Shown here: in pieces, positions 6,930 through 15,800 of the stretch
Position numbering within the stretch: position 1 is the first letter of the stretch
How the letters are laid out: each line of letters begins with the position of its first letter
Origin: Candidatus Bathyarchaeota archaeon
Lineage (GTDB): Archaea; Thermoproteota; Bathyarchaeia; Bathyarchaeales; Bathycorpusculaceae
Length of the DNA: 41,159 bases
Assembly: GCA_003164295.1 (NCBI GenBank)
Contig: PLTA01000045.1
Span: forward strand, 1 to 41,159
Reading direction: 5' to 3'
The notes under the pieces: generated by a model
Database searches by the model: none
Told to the model about the DNA's origin: nothing
Seen by the model: the letters and a program-made list of their open reading frames with translations, nothing else
Made by a program: the position numbers and the translations under genes

Positions 6930-7910
6930 ATGGTCAAATTTCTCTCCTGCAACGAACTTTACAACACGATTCAACAAAAATCCCAAGATACAAAAAGCAT
7001 TTTGTGGGTTTGCTCACCAAATCTGGGTACAGATGCTCACCAAGTTTTTTCGCAAGAGATATTGAAAAGTTCACTTGCCGACATTCGTTTTGTTTTTAAA
7101 GTTACCGATTCTGCCATCAAAAGCGGTGATGTTAATCCGTATGAAACACAGTATTTCATGGAGCATTTTAGTAGCGATAATGTAAAGTCGCACGAAAATT
7201 TTAATTCAAACATTTACATTTTCGACAATTCAGCATTAATTACTTCTGCAACTTTGACAAAGCCTTCTTTTGAAAGCTCTCTTGAAACTGGAGTGCTCCT
7301 TGAGAGCTCAGAACTTGATGAAATTAAGAGTTTCTTTAGCAGTTTATGGGATAATGCAAGAGCGGTAAGAGAGCTTCAAAAATTCAAGAAAATGTGGAAC
7401 ATTGAGAAGAAACCAAACATCAGTGATTCAAAGAAAATTAAGCCTCATACAAAAATCCTAGATTGGACGGATGATTATGTTAGTAAATGGTATTTTACCA
7501 TTCCTGATGTGTTGTCAAAAAATGTAGAGCGCAGGATTAAGAAAGAAACAAGTTGGGCAAGTGATTTGTCGGTTGTTGCAGATATTGGCCCGAGTTGTTT
7601 TAAAAGTATTAAACTGGGTGATTTGGCGCTTCTAGCTAATCTAAGGAAAACGCGGGGTAAAGTGCAAGTTGATTTGGTTCGAATATTTGACAAAGGCATC
7701 GTGGAAACTGATGATGGAGATCATCACTTTGCATATAGAACAGAAAAAACCTATTTGCTGGAGAGAAAAAGATTCTACGAAATGCTGGTAAACGCAACTA
7801 TTGGACCTAAAACTTGGGGCGCCCAACTAAATGAACATCAAATAAAGTGGATGAATGAAACTCTTTCCGCACGCAAAACAAAGAAACCGCCTAAATCCAA
7901 AAAGAAGTAG
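6930..7910 (+). CDS. phospholipase D-like domain protein with an unknown C-terminal domain
   Basis: The 326-residue protein has an N-terminal PLD-like fold (about 1-145). The recognition segment runs from His88 through NSNIYIFDNSALITSATLT to the FES..ETGVLLES strand, as in PLD-family nucleases. The catalytic HxK Lys is replaced (HEN), so hydrolase activity is doubtful. Residues about 195-305 form a second, beta-rich domain with paired charged motifs (KLGDLALLANLRK, VRIFDKGIVETDDGDHH) that I do not recognise and that could bind nucleic acid. A Lys-rich tail (KKPPKSKKK) closes it. The leaderless promoter supports the start. Possible nucleic-acid-binding defence or repair effector (inference). 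Confidence 0.6.
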   Translation: MVKFLSCNELYNTIQQKSQDTKSILWVCSPNLGTDAHQVFSQEILKSSLADIRFVFKVTDSAIKSGDVNPYETQYFMEHFSSDNVKSHENFNSNIYIFDNSALITSATLTKPSFESSLETGVLLESSELDEIKSFFSSLWDNARAVRELQKFKKMWNIEKKPNISDSKKIKPHTKILDWTDDYVSKWYFTIPDVLSKNVERRIKKETSWASDLSVVADIGPSCFKSIKLGDLALLANLRKTRGKVQVDLVRIFDKGIVETDDGDHHFAYRTEKTYLLERKRFYEMLVNATIGPKTWGAQLNEHQIKWMNETLSARKTKKPPKSKKK

Positions 7911-8001
7911 CGAAAGGTTTGGTACAAACATTATTTTCCGAGAAACATTAATTAGTTGAATTATCGTGTATTGTTGCGGCGCTTAGGCCATCAAGTAGAT
8001 A

Positions 8002-8104
8002 GCCCAGGTAGTATAGTTCGGTCCAGTATATGCGGCTGTCGCCCGCAGGACATCACGAAAAAACTCGTGGCCTGATCCGGGTCCGAATCCCGGCCTGGGC
8101 GCCA
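8002..8104 (+). tRNA. tRNA-Asp(GTC) with a 25-nt intron at the variable loop
   Basis: Acceptor stem GCCCAGG/CCTGGGC pairs fully. The D-arm is 8011-8029, with GG in the loop. The anticodon stem is TGCGG/CCGCA, with loop CTGTCGC (anticodon GTC, Asp). T-arm CCGGG-TCCGAAT-CCCGG, discriminator G, and CCA is encoded at 8102-8104. Between the anticodon stem and T-stem lie 29 nt instead of 4-5. Removing 8052-8076 leaves variable loop GGAC, close to TGAC in other archaeal tRNA-Asp as I recall it. The loop then fits a 4-nt class I variable loop exactly. Confidence 0.9.
8052..8076 (+). other. noncanonical tRNA intron (25 nt)
   Basis: Exonic CAGG (8046-8049) can pair with intronic CCTG (8071-8074), a 4-bp central helix. 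It is flanked by ACA (8050-8052) and ATC (8075-8077), which act as 3-nt bulges, and CACG/CGTG closes the intron hairpin. This is a bulge-helix-bulge signal. Cutting after the second base of each bulge removes exactly 8052-8076. The position is the variable loop/T-stem junction, not the canonical 37/38 site. Confidence 0.7.
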
Positions 8105-8202
8105 ATTATTCTTCTCCTCCTCTCCTCTGATATTTTTCCTAGACAGATTGATTAAGGGCTCTGGAGAATTTGAGAACAAGGTTAACCAAGGGGTAGGCGG
8201 TT

Positions 8203-9750
8203 GTGGTTCTCAGCATCGAACTCATTGTGGCGGCATTTCTGCTGCTGGCTTTCTTAGCCGCAGTCCTTTCAAATAAGCTTAAGCTACCTTACACTTTGGT
8301 TTTGGTTTTAGCAGGGGTAATAATTACTGTGGTTGCCTCCTCGCTAACATTTGAGGGTGGTTCTTTTCAGAGTATTGTTTCTCAGTTAAGATCACTTTAT
8401 ACTCAACTGCTTCAAGGCGGCGGAGGCGGGCTCTTCGTCGGTTTAGTTGTGCCTCCATTAATATTCGAAGCCATGATTCATCTTCGAGCTAATGATCTAC
8501 GTGCTGTAATTAAGCCATCTTTAGCCCTTGCAACCATAGGCGTTTTGATAGCAACAACTGTTGGAGGACTAATTCTATGGAAAATCGTAGGGCTTTCACC
8601 ATACGTTTCTTTTCTTTTCGCTGCATTGATTGCACCCACAGATACAGTGACGGTTTTGGAGGTTTTTCGACGAGTCAAAGTTCCCTCCAAATTATCAACG
8701 ATGCTCGATACCGAAGCCGCCTTCAACGACGCAACCGGCATCGTCATTTTCACAATAATTCTATCCACAATAGGGCTTCAAAAAGTGGCTATAACCCAAA
8801 CAATATTTAGTTTCGGGTTCACTCTAGGCGCAGGCGTTTTAATTGGATTAGCAGTTGCGTTTGTAGGCGAAGTGCTCTCCAGCCTGATTGAGGACAGAGT
8901 CGCTGAAACCATACTGGCAGTCGCTGTGGTATATGGCTCATATGCTTTAGCGACAGGAATAGGCGCGTCAGGGCTAATAGCGGTCGCCGTTGCAGGATTG
9001 TATTTTGGCAACTACACAATGCGTTCAGCCATGGAACCTGCCACAAAAGAAGCGGTAATAACTTTCTGGCAAATAGCAGCTTTCCTTGGCAACTCTATAG
9101 CGTTTGTAATTATTGGTCTTGAAACAAATATTATCACTCTTTCGCAGTCAGTTGTAGTTATTGTAGCAGCCTATGCCGCCGTAACTATAGCTAGGGCAGC
9201 CACAGTTTATCCAATACTTGCGGTGTTTAGCAGATTTGGAGAGAAAATTTCGGGCGTGTGGCGTAATATTGCTATGCTTGGTGGAGTTCGCGGTGCCTTG
9301 TCCATAGCGTTAGTAGCGACAATAACTGCTTCCGCTGCAATATCTCAAGGAGACATCAACACGATAAACACAATGGTGCTTGGCGTAGCTTTCATTTCAA
9401 TAGTTATTCAAGTGCCTTTGCTATTTCGATACGTTAGAAAGAAAATACCTCAAACGGACGAGTTATCAAAAGCAGAGATCGATGAGCAATTCGAGCTAAT
9501 GGAGGCGCATATGGAAGAAGTACGAAACCTAAAAACAGAAGGCAAAATATCCAATGAAGAATTTGCAGCCAAAATTGAAGAGAACAAAAAGAAACTTGAC
9601 GAATTAATCGCTTCATCTCCGAACACTTTTGAAACCAGAAAAATTATACGGGCCAGAGCTTCCGCGCTTTACAATTCTTTTCCAAAGATTCCCAAACGAA
9701 AATTCAAAGACAAAAACAAAGAAACAAAAACTAAATCAAACCAGGAATAG
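8203..9750 (+). CDS. monovalent cation/proton antiporter, CPA1 family (NhaP-like)
   Basis: This 515-residue membrane transporter has about 12-13 hydrophobic helices up to residue 420. It exchanges Na+ or K+ for H+ across the cytoplasmic membrane. CPA1 marks are present: APTDTVTVLEVF with the unwound-helix Asp, the ion-binding Asn-Asp in AAFNDATG (ND at about 175) and GGVRGALSIAL late in the protein. The C-terminal 95 residues are a charged, Lys/Glu-rich cytoplasmic helix, probably regulatory. Start GTG at 8203 is about 100 nt after the tRNA. No antiporter accessory subunit is nearby, so it acts alone. Confidence 0.88.
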   Translation: MVLSIELIVAAFLLLAFLAAVLSNKLKLPYTLVLVLAGVIITVVASSLTFEGGSFQSIVSQLRSLYTQLLQGGGGGLFVGLVVPPLIFEAMIHLRANDLRAVIKPSLALATIGVLIATTVGGLILWKIVGLSPYVSFLFAALIAPTDTVTVLEVFRRVKVPSKLSTMLDTEAAFNDATGIVIFTIILSTIGLQKVAITQTIFSFGFTLGAGVLIGLAVAFVGEVLSSLIEDRVAETILAVAVVYGSYALATGIGASGLIAVAVAGLYFGNYTMRSAMEPATKEAVITFWQIAAFLGNSIAFVIIGLETNIITLSQSVVVIVAAYAAVTIARAATVYPILAVFSRFGEKISGVWRNIAMLGGVRGALSIALVATITASAAISQGDINTINTMVLGVAFISIVIQVPLLFRYVRKKIPQTDELSKAEIDEQFELMEAHMEEVRNLKTEGKISNEEFAAKIEENKKKLDELIASSPNTFETRKIIRARASALYNSFPKIPKRKFKDKNKETKTKSNQE

Positions 9751-9804
9751 CCGATTAAGTTATATTCACTATTTAGAAAGCACTAACCTGGTCAGTGTAA
9801 ACAT

Positions 9805-10788
9805 TTGTCAAGATTAATTGAGCCATTGAACGTAAAGGGTTACACTCTTAGGAACCGCATAGTTATGCCGCCGATGCAGTCTGGAAGAGCAAGTTTTGAA
9901 GGTGCCGTAACTAACAAACTCATCAACTTTTATGTTCGGCGGTCATCAGTGTTGGGTTTGCCTATTGTTGAGCATGCTTATGTTTCGCCGACGGGAAAGA
10001 TAGGTCCAAAACAATTAGGCATTTATGATGATTCGTTAATTGGCGGTTTTGAGAAGCTTGCAAAAGGTTTACATGAGGTTGGTGCACCTGCGGTTGTTCA
10101 AATATCGCATGCTGGCGGAGTCACAAATAAAAAAGTAATCGGCACCGAACCAGCTGGCCCTTCTGCAAGACCCAAAACACGTATGCTTGAAGTAAGTGAA
10201 ATAGAGGCTATTGCTGATAATTTTGCATCGGCTGCTGAGCGTGCGGTGAGAGCTGGTTTTGACGGGGTTGAGCTTCATGGGGCTCACGGCTATTTACTTA
10301 ACCAGTTTTTCTCGCCACTGCTAAACAAGCGTGAAGATGAATATGGTGGTTCTTTGGAGAAACGGATGCGCTTTCCTTTGTTGGTTGCTGAAAAAGTGCG
10401 TAAACGCTTAGATGATAAGTTTTTGCTCTATAGGTTGGGCTCTGATGATTTAGCTCCTGGTGGAACGCACATCGAAGATTCAATTGTTTTTGCCAAGAAG
10501 CTTGAAGCCTCAGGTGTTGACATTATTGATGTGTCTGGAGGCATGTGCGGAAGTGAACCAAAGCAGCTAAAGCACATAAAAGGTTATTTTATCCCACAGG
10601 CAAATGAGATCAAAAAGGCAGTTAATGTTCCTGTTATTGGTGTTGGAGGAATCACCGATGCATTTTTTGCTGATAAACTGGTTAGTGAGGGCAAAGTGGA
10701 TTTGGTGGCAGTGGGTAGAGCTTTTTGGAGAGATAATTTGTGGGCAGAAAAAGCCATCCAAAAACTATCAGTCAAGCCAATTCCATGA
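9805..10788 (+). CDS. NADH:flavin oxidoreductase, Old Yellow Enzyme family
   Basis: The 327-residue single-domain TIM-barrel flavoenzyme binds FMN and reduces alkenes or related substrates. It has the OYE signature at the N-terminus (LRNRIVMPPMQSG), the HAGG strand, and the active-site block GVELHGAHGYLLNQFFSP followed by DEYGGSLEKRMRF. The phosphate-binding strand is at GVGGI and VAVGRAFW. It lacks the C-terminal iron-sulfur and FAD/NADH domains of the large 2,4-dienoyl-CoA reductases, so it belongs to the short class (YqjM-like length). Start TTG at 9805 lies 55 nt after the antiporter. Substrate unknown. Confidence 0.87.
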   Translation: MSRLIEPLNVKGYTLRNRIVMPPMQSGRASFEGAVTNKLINFYVRRSSVLGLPIVEHAYVSPTGKIGPKQLGIYDDSLIGGFEKLAKGLHEVGAPAVVQISHAGGVTNKKVIGTEPAGPSARPKTRMLEVSEIEAIADNFASAAERAVRAGFDGVELHGAHGYLLNQFFSPLLNKREDEYGGSLEKRMRFPLLVAEKVRKRLDDKFLLYRLGSDDLAPGGTHIEDSIVFAKKLEASGVDIIDVSGGMCGSEPKQLKHIKGYFIPQANEIKKAVNVPVIGVGGITDAFFADKLVSEGKVDLVAVGRAFWRDNLWAEKAIQKLSVKPIP

Positions 10789-10883
10789 GAAAATCAATTG
10801 TTTAACGATTAAGGAAAAAAAATGCTACCCAATATAACAAACTTATTTACCTAAAGATTACTTCGAAGCTCTTAATTTATTTT

Positions 10884-12431
10884 TTATCTAAGAGCAAGTT
10901 TAGATTTTCTTGTTACTTTTTTCCTTGTAAAGATGAATGTGGATAATGTTGTGATAATAAAGACCGTTAAAATTAGTCCAATCGTTTGGATTGGAAACTC
11001 GGGAATTGTAGGTGATGGGTTTAAGCTTGGTTTGGCTGTTTGTGGAATTGTTGAACTTGGAGTCGGCGTTGTTGAAGCCGTAGCCGTAGGGTTAGTGGTA
11101 GGTGAGGGTGTCGGCGTTGAGGTAGGAGATGTTAAGCCAAGCGCAAGAGTGGCGTAGGCGGCGCCCGTTGGGCTAATTGTAAAGTTCGCTTCGTTCTGGT
11201 AAATTAATGGGTTTAGAATGCTATGAAGTTGAAAAAATGTTTGTGAGTCAAGTTGTTGGGTCCATGTTAGGTAAGCAAAGAAGTAGTAGTCTCCATCAAA
11301 AGGCGAGAGATATTCGCAAGGATAAATTTGACAGAACTTGGCCATGAGCTGCTGATATTGTGTATCTATAGGACTCCAGTATGAGAAAGCATCTTGTTGA
11401 GTTGCTACAGGTCCACCATATCCTCCACCGCCCCCACCGTTAACAGGTTGCAGAATTTTGGTGCACCATTCCTCATCAAAAACGATTCTTTTTCCATGGT
11501 CCTTTGCATACTGCCCCAAACTAATCAAGTTGCTCAAGAACGGAGAAACGACAGGATAACTGTGAGTTGAGATAAAGTCAAGATTGGGATTGCCCGCGAA
11601 CCCATCAACCCATTGAGTCGTGTTTTTAAGCCAGTCACCTGCTCCAGCAGCTAATTTTGTGCCGTTCTTATCGATTCCATTTAGCAACTGGTTGATGTAA
11701 CTTGTCCATCCTGAAGGCGTGTTCAATTGAGTGTAGCCCTTGAGAGAGGCCTCGGTATCTGCTTCGACGCCAATTTCAAGTATGTCAGGTTTGATCTGTG
11801 AGCAAATGAGGTTGTCTTGAGCTATGTGGTTAACAACGTATTGCGGATAGGACAGTGCAGACCAGTTGAAAGTCAATGGAGAATAAACGGTGTTGGCGAA
11901 TAGAACTTGAGATTCAATGTCAACTGTGAAGCTATCTTGATGACACATTGACACAACTGTTTTGAAATATTGAAGATACTGTGTGCTGTTGGGAAATGTT
12001 GGGTCAAGTAACGGATAACCCACTGCTATAGTGACACCTTTTACTCCCATCGCTTTTAGTGCTTGAAGGTTATTCTCGACGCCGTTAAGGTTGTTGGAGT
12101 TAAAGAGTGGGGGTCCTTGATTTCCATTTGCAGGTAACAATTCGGTTGCATAAGTGAAACTGTTGCTCTCTGAAGGCGCAGTTCCCATTGAGGAATTGAA
12201 TTGGTTAAGAAGGTTCTGAACAGTAGAATACTGGCTTTGATATTGTGCTGGAACCGTTGTATTGTAGGATTGGACAGTTAAACTAGGCAATACTTGACCA
12301 CTCGCTGAAGACATTGGGGAAATAACGGTAGATGCCAACATGAGCACTATAATTATCCCTGTAGTTCCAGCTAAAACTGCGCTTCTTGAAAAGATTGCTT
12401 TTGTTCCAAAATGCAATTTTCCAGCAAGCAA
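10884..12431 (-). CDS. secreted, membrane-anchored glycoside hydrolase-like protein
   Basis: The 515-residue protein has an N-terminal signal/anchor helix (about 18-40). A TIM-barrel-like domain (about 60-425) resembles clan GH-A enzymes: a strand with an acid Glu (DILEIGVEADTEA), then a late strand with a second Glu pair (IVFDEEWCT), and a THSYPV strand between. A Thr/Pro/Ser linker (TPTPSPTT type) follows. It ends in IPEFPIQTIGL, a hydrophobic helix and a basic tail, the sorting/anchor layout of archaeal surface proteins. It probably hydrolyses an extracellular glycan; substrate unknown. The TTG at 12431 is the first start; the P-ATPase gene ends 33 nt upstream on the same strand. Confidence 0.65.
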   Translation of the reverse strand: MLAGKLHFGTKAIFSRSAVLAGTTGIIIVLMLASTVISPMSSASGQVLPSLTVQSYNTTVPAQYQSQYSTVQNLLNQFNSSMGTAPSESNSFTYATELLPANGNQGPPLFNSNNLNGVENNLQALKAMGVKGVTIAVGYPLLDPTFPNSTQYLQYFKTVVSMCHQDSFTVDIESQVLFANTVYSPLTFNWSALSYPQYVVNHIAQDNLICSQIKPDILEIGVEADTEASLKGYTQLNTPSGWTSYINQLLNGIDKNGTKLAAGAGDWLKNTTQWVDGFAGNPNLDFISTHSYPVVSPFLSNLISLGQYAKDHGKRIVFDEEWCTKILQPVNGGGGGGYGGPVATQQDAFSYWSPIDTQYQQLMAKFCQIYPCEYLSPFDGDYYFFAYLTWTQQLDSQTFFQLHSILNPLIYQNEANFTISPTGAAYATLALGLTSPTSTPTPSPTTNPTATASTTPTPSSTIPQTAKPSLNPSPTIPEFPIQTIGLILTVFIITTLSTFIFTRKKVTRKSKLALR

Positions 12432-12464
12432 TTAAATATTTCGTAAGAAGAAATCAGCGCTATT

Positions 12465-15056
12465 TTATGGCGTTGCTGTTTTTCCTTTTTGTTTTTTCGG
12501 GACGTAAATTTGTTCCAAGCGATATGAGTAACGTTTTAGGAACCATTTCTTGACAACTTCTACAAGGAACAAGTAAGCAACGGTTAATCCTGCTAGAGCT
12601 AGATAAAATGTTGCAGGGGGAGGCGTGAAATTAAATATAGCACCAAGAGGCGTGTAGGGTAACGCTAATGCAACAGCCACAACAGCTAAGCTGCTTATCA
12701 CCAAAAACTTTCCTGGTTTGCTCTTCCAAAACGGAGTTTTTCTTGTCCTCAAAACAAAAACCACAAGTGTTTGTGTTATGAGTGACTCGATGAACCATGC
12801 AGTTCGGAAAACAGGCACTGTAGCTTTGAACACTACAAGCAGCAAAAAGAAGGTTAGAAAATCAAATAGAGAGCTTACAGGACCCATTGTCACCATGAAT
12901 CTTCGTATGTAAGAGATGTCCAGTTTTTTCGGTTTTCCAATGTACTCGTCGTCAACGTTATCTGTTGGAATGGTCGCTTCTGAAAGGTCATACAACAAGT
13001 TGTTCAAAAGAATCTGAATAGCTGTCATGGGCAGAAAACTCAAGAACAAAGATGCACCGGCAACACTGAACATTGTGCCGAAGTTTGAGCTAACGCCCAT
13101 CATAATGTATTTCATGGTGTTGCCAAATGTTTTTCTTCCTTCCAAAACACCTTGGTCAAGCACAATTAAGTCAGGCTTCAAAAGAATCAGATCAGCAGAT
13201 TCTTTGGCGACATCAACCGCGTTTTCCACTGATATGCCCACGTCGGCTGTTTTTAAAGAGGGTGCATCGTTAATTCCATCCCCCATGTACCCTACCACGT
13301 GGCCATTAGCTCGTAATGCTCCGATTACTCTGTCTTTTTGAGCGGGATTCACACGAGCAAAAATGTTGTTTTCCTCAACAACTCGCGATAAAGCGTCATC
13401 TTGAAGCATAGCGATTTCGTTTCCAGTAATAACCCCTTTTATGTTAAAACCAAGTTGTTGGCAAACCGTTTTTGTGACTAACTCATTGTCCCCTGTGACA
13501 ATTTTTAGTTCCACGCCGTCTCTAGCCAGCAAACCGATAGCTTCCTTTGCGCTTTCTTTAGGCGGGTCAAAAAAAGACAGAAAGCCAAGAAAAACCATTT
13601 CGGTTTCGTCGCCGACTGAGTAATGAGTTTTATCATCTTTGACTTTTTTGTATGCGACTGCTAAAACTCTGAAGCCTTGTGCACTAAGAGAATTGTATTG
13701 CTTCTCAAAATCTGCTTGGTATATGTTTGTAAAATCGGTAAGAACCTCATCAGTTTCGCAGAAAGCGCAGACTTTTACGATTTCTTCTGGGGCTCCTTTG
13801 GCGATTATAAGTCTTTGCCCTTCTAATTCGATTATCACTGAAACGCGTCTTCGGATAAAATCAAATGGAATCTCATCAACTTTATTGATGCCTGTCACAT
13901 CAAACTGCTTGTACTGAAGAACTGCATCATCCAGAGGGCTTTTCAATCCAGTTTCAAAAACACAGTTAAAATAACCAAATGTCAATACCTTCTGAGTTTC
14001 TTTGCCCTCTAAATCCCCATACTCATTCAACGTAAGTTTATTCTCGGTCAGGGTGCCTGTTTTATCAGTACATAAAACATCCATGTTGCCAAAGTTTTGG
14101 ATGGATGCTAACCGTTTTACGATAACGCCTTTTTTGGACATCGCAACTGCTCCTCTGGATAGGTTAATGGACATTATCATGGGGAGAAGTTCTGGTGTCA
14201 AACCTACTGCAAGAGCCACGGCAAAAAGCAGTGACTCCAAAATGGTGCGGCTGCCTGAATAGAAGAAGGCGTTTACGAAAAACACGAATACAACGAGGAA
14301 TAGTGTTACTTCCGTCATTAAAGCTCCGAAGCGGCGGAGCCCCTTCTCAAATTCGGTTTCAGGTGCCTTTGCTATAAGCGCTTTGGAGATTTTTCCGTAC
14401 TCTGTTAATTTTCCTGTCTCGACGACAACTGCTGTTCCTGTTCCGCTTACGACTGATGTTCCTAAGAAAACGTAGTTGTTCCACGAAGTCATCTCTGATG
14501 TTGGAGCGGTCAGCTGAGCAGCGTTCTTTTCAACTGGGAAAGCTTCTCCCGTTAAAGATGACTGGTTAAGATTCAAGTCTTTGGCGGTGATTAATCTTGC
14601 ATCGGCTGGCACAAGGTCTCCTGCGATGAGATAAACAATGTCGCCAGGGACAACTTCAGAAATTTTTATATCTTGTTTAACGCCGTCTCTTAAAACGGTG
14701 GCTTTTGTCGTAACTCTTTCTTTGAGTGCTTCAGCGGCGTTTTGAGCTTTCGATTCCTGGTACACGTCAAGTATGATGCTGAGAAGCACAATAAAGAAAA
14801 TAATTACTGCATCCGTGGTGTCCCCGACAAACCCAGAGACTAATCCTGCGATCAGTAAGAGGAGAACAAGCGGGTTTCTCAAGTGGTAAAGAATTTCTAC
14901 AAATCCAGTGCGTTTTTGTTTGTCTGCTAATTCATTGGGTCCATACATTGCAAGGCGGCTTTCAACTTCTTGAGCGGATAAACCGGCTTGTGATGTTTTA
15001 AGCTGCGCTAAAACTTCATCCACAGATTTCGTTAATACATCTTGGTTATCCGCCAT
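12465..15056 (-). CDS. mgtA: magnesium-translocating P-type ATPase (MgtA type)
   Basis: The 863-residue ion pump is full length. It shows the actuator TGE motif (LTGEAFP, about 168-173), the membrane motif VGLTPELLP (284-292), the phosphorylation site Asp331 in CTDKTGTLT, a KGAPEE nucleotide-binding strand, and hinge TGDN and GDGINDAPS. MgtA-type features are the NNLLYDLSE segment and the C-terminal FRTAWFIESLITQ helix, both typical of Mg2+ importers rather than Ca2+ or heavy-metal pumps. About 10 helices. A 63-residue two-helix protein lies upstream on the same strand. The subfamily is rare in archaea and more bacterial in distribution, so transfer is plausible but unproven. Confidence 0.88.
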   Translation of the reverse strand: MADNQDVLTKSVDEVLAQLKTSQAGLSAQEVESRLAMYGPNELADKQKRTGFVEILYHLRNPLVLLLLIAGLVSGFVGDTTDAVIIFFIVLLSIILDVYQESKAQNAAEALKERVTTKATVLRDGVKQDIKISEVVPGDIVYLIAGDLVPADARLITAKDLNLNQSSLTGEAFPVEKNAAQLTAPTSEMTSWNNYVFLGTSVVSGTGTAVVVETGKLTEYGKISKALIAKAPETEFEKGLRRFGALMTEVTLFLVVFVFFVNAFFYSGSRTILESLLFAVALAVGLTPELLPMIMSINLSRGAVAMSKKGVIVKRLASIQNFGNMDVLCTDKTGTLTENKLTLNEYGDLEGKETQKVLTFGYFNCVFETGLKSPLDDAVLQYKQFDVTGINKVDEIPFDFIRRRVSVIIELEGQRLIIAKGAPEEIVKVCAFCETDEVLTDFTNIYQADFEKQYNSLSAQGFRVLAVAYKKVKDDKTHYSVGDETEMVFLGFLSFFDPPKESAKEAIGLLARDGVELKIVTGDNELVTKTVCQQLGFNIKGVITGNEIAMLQDDALSRVVEENNIFARVNPAQKDRVIGALRANGHVVGYMGDGINDAPSLKTADVGISVENAVDVAKESADLILLKPDLIVLDQGVLEGRKTFGNTMKYIMMGVSSNFGTMFSVAGASLFLSFLPMTAIQILLNNLLYDLSEATIPTDNVDDEYIGKPKKLDISYIRRFMVTMGPVSSLFDFLTFFLLLVVFKATVPVFRTAWFIESLITQTLVVFVLRTRKTPFWKSKPGKFLVISSLAVVAVALALPYTPLGAIFNFTPPPATFYLALAGLTVAYLFLVEVVKKWFLKRYSYRLEQIYVPKKQKGKTATP

Positions 15057-15144
15057 CGAATCAACGCTAAAGAGTTGTTAAAAGATAATTTACCAAGCGG
15101 CTATTAAACATAAGCGCCTCAATGGTTGCCTGTTAGCTCGAAAT

Positions 15145-15336
15145 TTAAATTCGTTTTTCTTTTTGAGTTCGATATAACAATGCCCCTAATACGCCTAATA
15201 AAAACCCGATTAACTCTAAACCTGAGTTTGTGCTATTGTATTTGGCATTTAACACAAAAAATTGAATCCCTAAATAAATTAGGATTACTGTACCTATGGC
15301 AAAAAGAAGCAAGCCAGCTAATCTTATACGCCTCAT
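15145..15336 (-). CDS. small two-helix membrane protein upstream of mgtA
   Basis: This 63-residue protein has hydrophobic helices at about 5-28 and 40-56 and a basic tail (RTQKEKRI). It lies on the same strand as the MgtA-type ATPase, 88 nt upstream of it, and could be co-transcribed. Small membrane peptides that adjust MgtA are known in enterobacteria (MgtR, MgtS), but no sequence match is claimed. Loop residues NAKYNSTNSG face one side. No other motif is present. Confidence 0.5.
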   Translation of the reverse strand: MRRIRLAGLLLFAIGTVILIYLGIQFFVLNAKYNSTNSGLELIGFLLGVLGALLYRTQKEKRI

Positions 15337-15476
15337 GTTGGATCAATCAAGTAACTGTTTTTGTTGTTTATAAATTTTGGAGATTTTGACGTATTCATTG
15401 TTAGCTGATTTAAGTATAAATTCAAGTTGTGGCGTACCCTGAGCTAGGCAACAGTGATTATCACAAACCTTTTAAG

Positions 15477-15495
15477 TGAATGAATCATTCATTCA
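15477..15495. promoter_or_regulatory. 19-bp perfect palindrome, candidate operator
   Basis: TGAATGAAT-C-ATTCATTCA is an inverted repeat of 9-bp arms around one central C. It ends about 31 nt before the ATG of the 73-residue gene at 15526, next to a TTTTAAG run that may be its TATA region. The binding protein is unknown. Confidence 0.5.
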
Positions 15496-15525
15496 TCCAA
15501 AAGTTGCGGAGTACGGGTTGTTAGC

Positions 15526-15747
15526 ATGGAACATAAACGAGGCAGAAAACACCCTAAATCCAAAGAGTTTTGGTCTCAAAATAAAGAGTCTTTTCAGTTT
15601 GTTCGAGATCAAGCTTTTCACAATCGGGTTAAAGGTGAGTCTATTTGTTTGGATACGGTTGAGGCTGTGGCTTTTCATTTAGCATTAAAGTTCGGCAGTG
15701 AGCATTCAGAAATAACAGACCTTAAAACTTTAGTCTTGCGTTTGTAA
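15526..15747 (+). CDS. small basic protein, 73 aa, unknown
   Basis: A short soluble protein starts at the ATG of MEHKRGRKHPKSKEFW. The N-terminal 30 residues are very basic, then a helix with VEAVAFHLALKF and a Leu-rich end. It carries no recognised domain. The strong palindrome just upstream suggests it is a regulated single gene. The basic N-terminus could contact nucleic acid (inference). Confidence 0.5.
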   Translation: MEHKRGRKHPKSKEFWSQNKESFQFVRDQAFHNRVKGESICLDTVEAVAFHLALKFGSEHSEITDLKTLVLRL

Positions 15748-15800
15748 TAGTATGTTTGCAGTCACAAAACTAATTCAACCAGAACAGCTTTTTTTTATAT

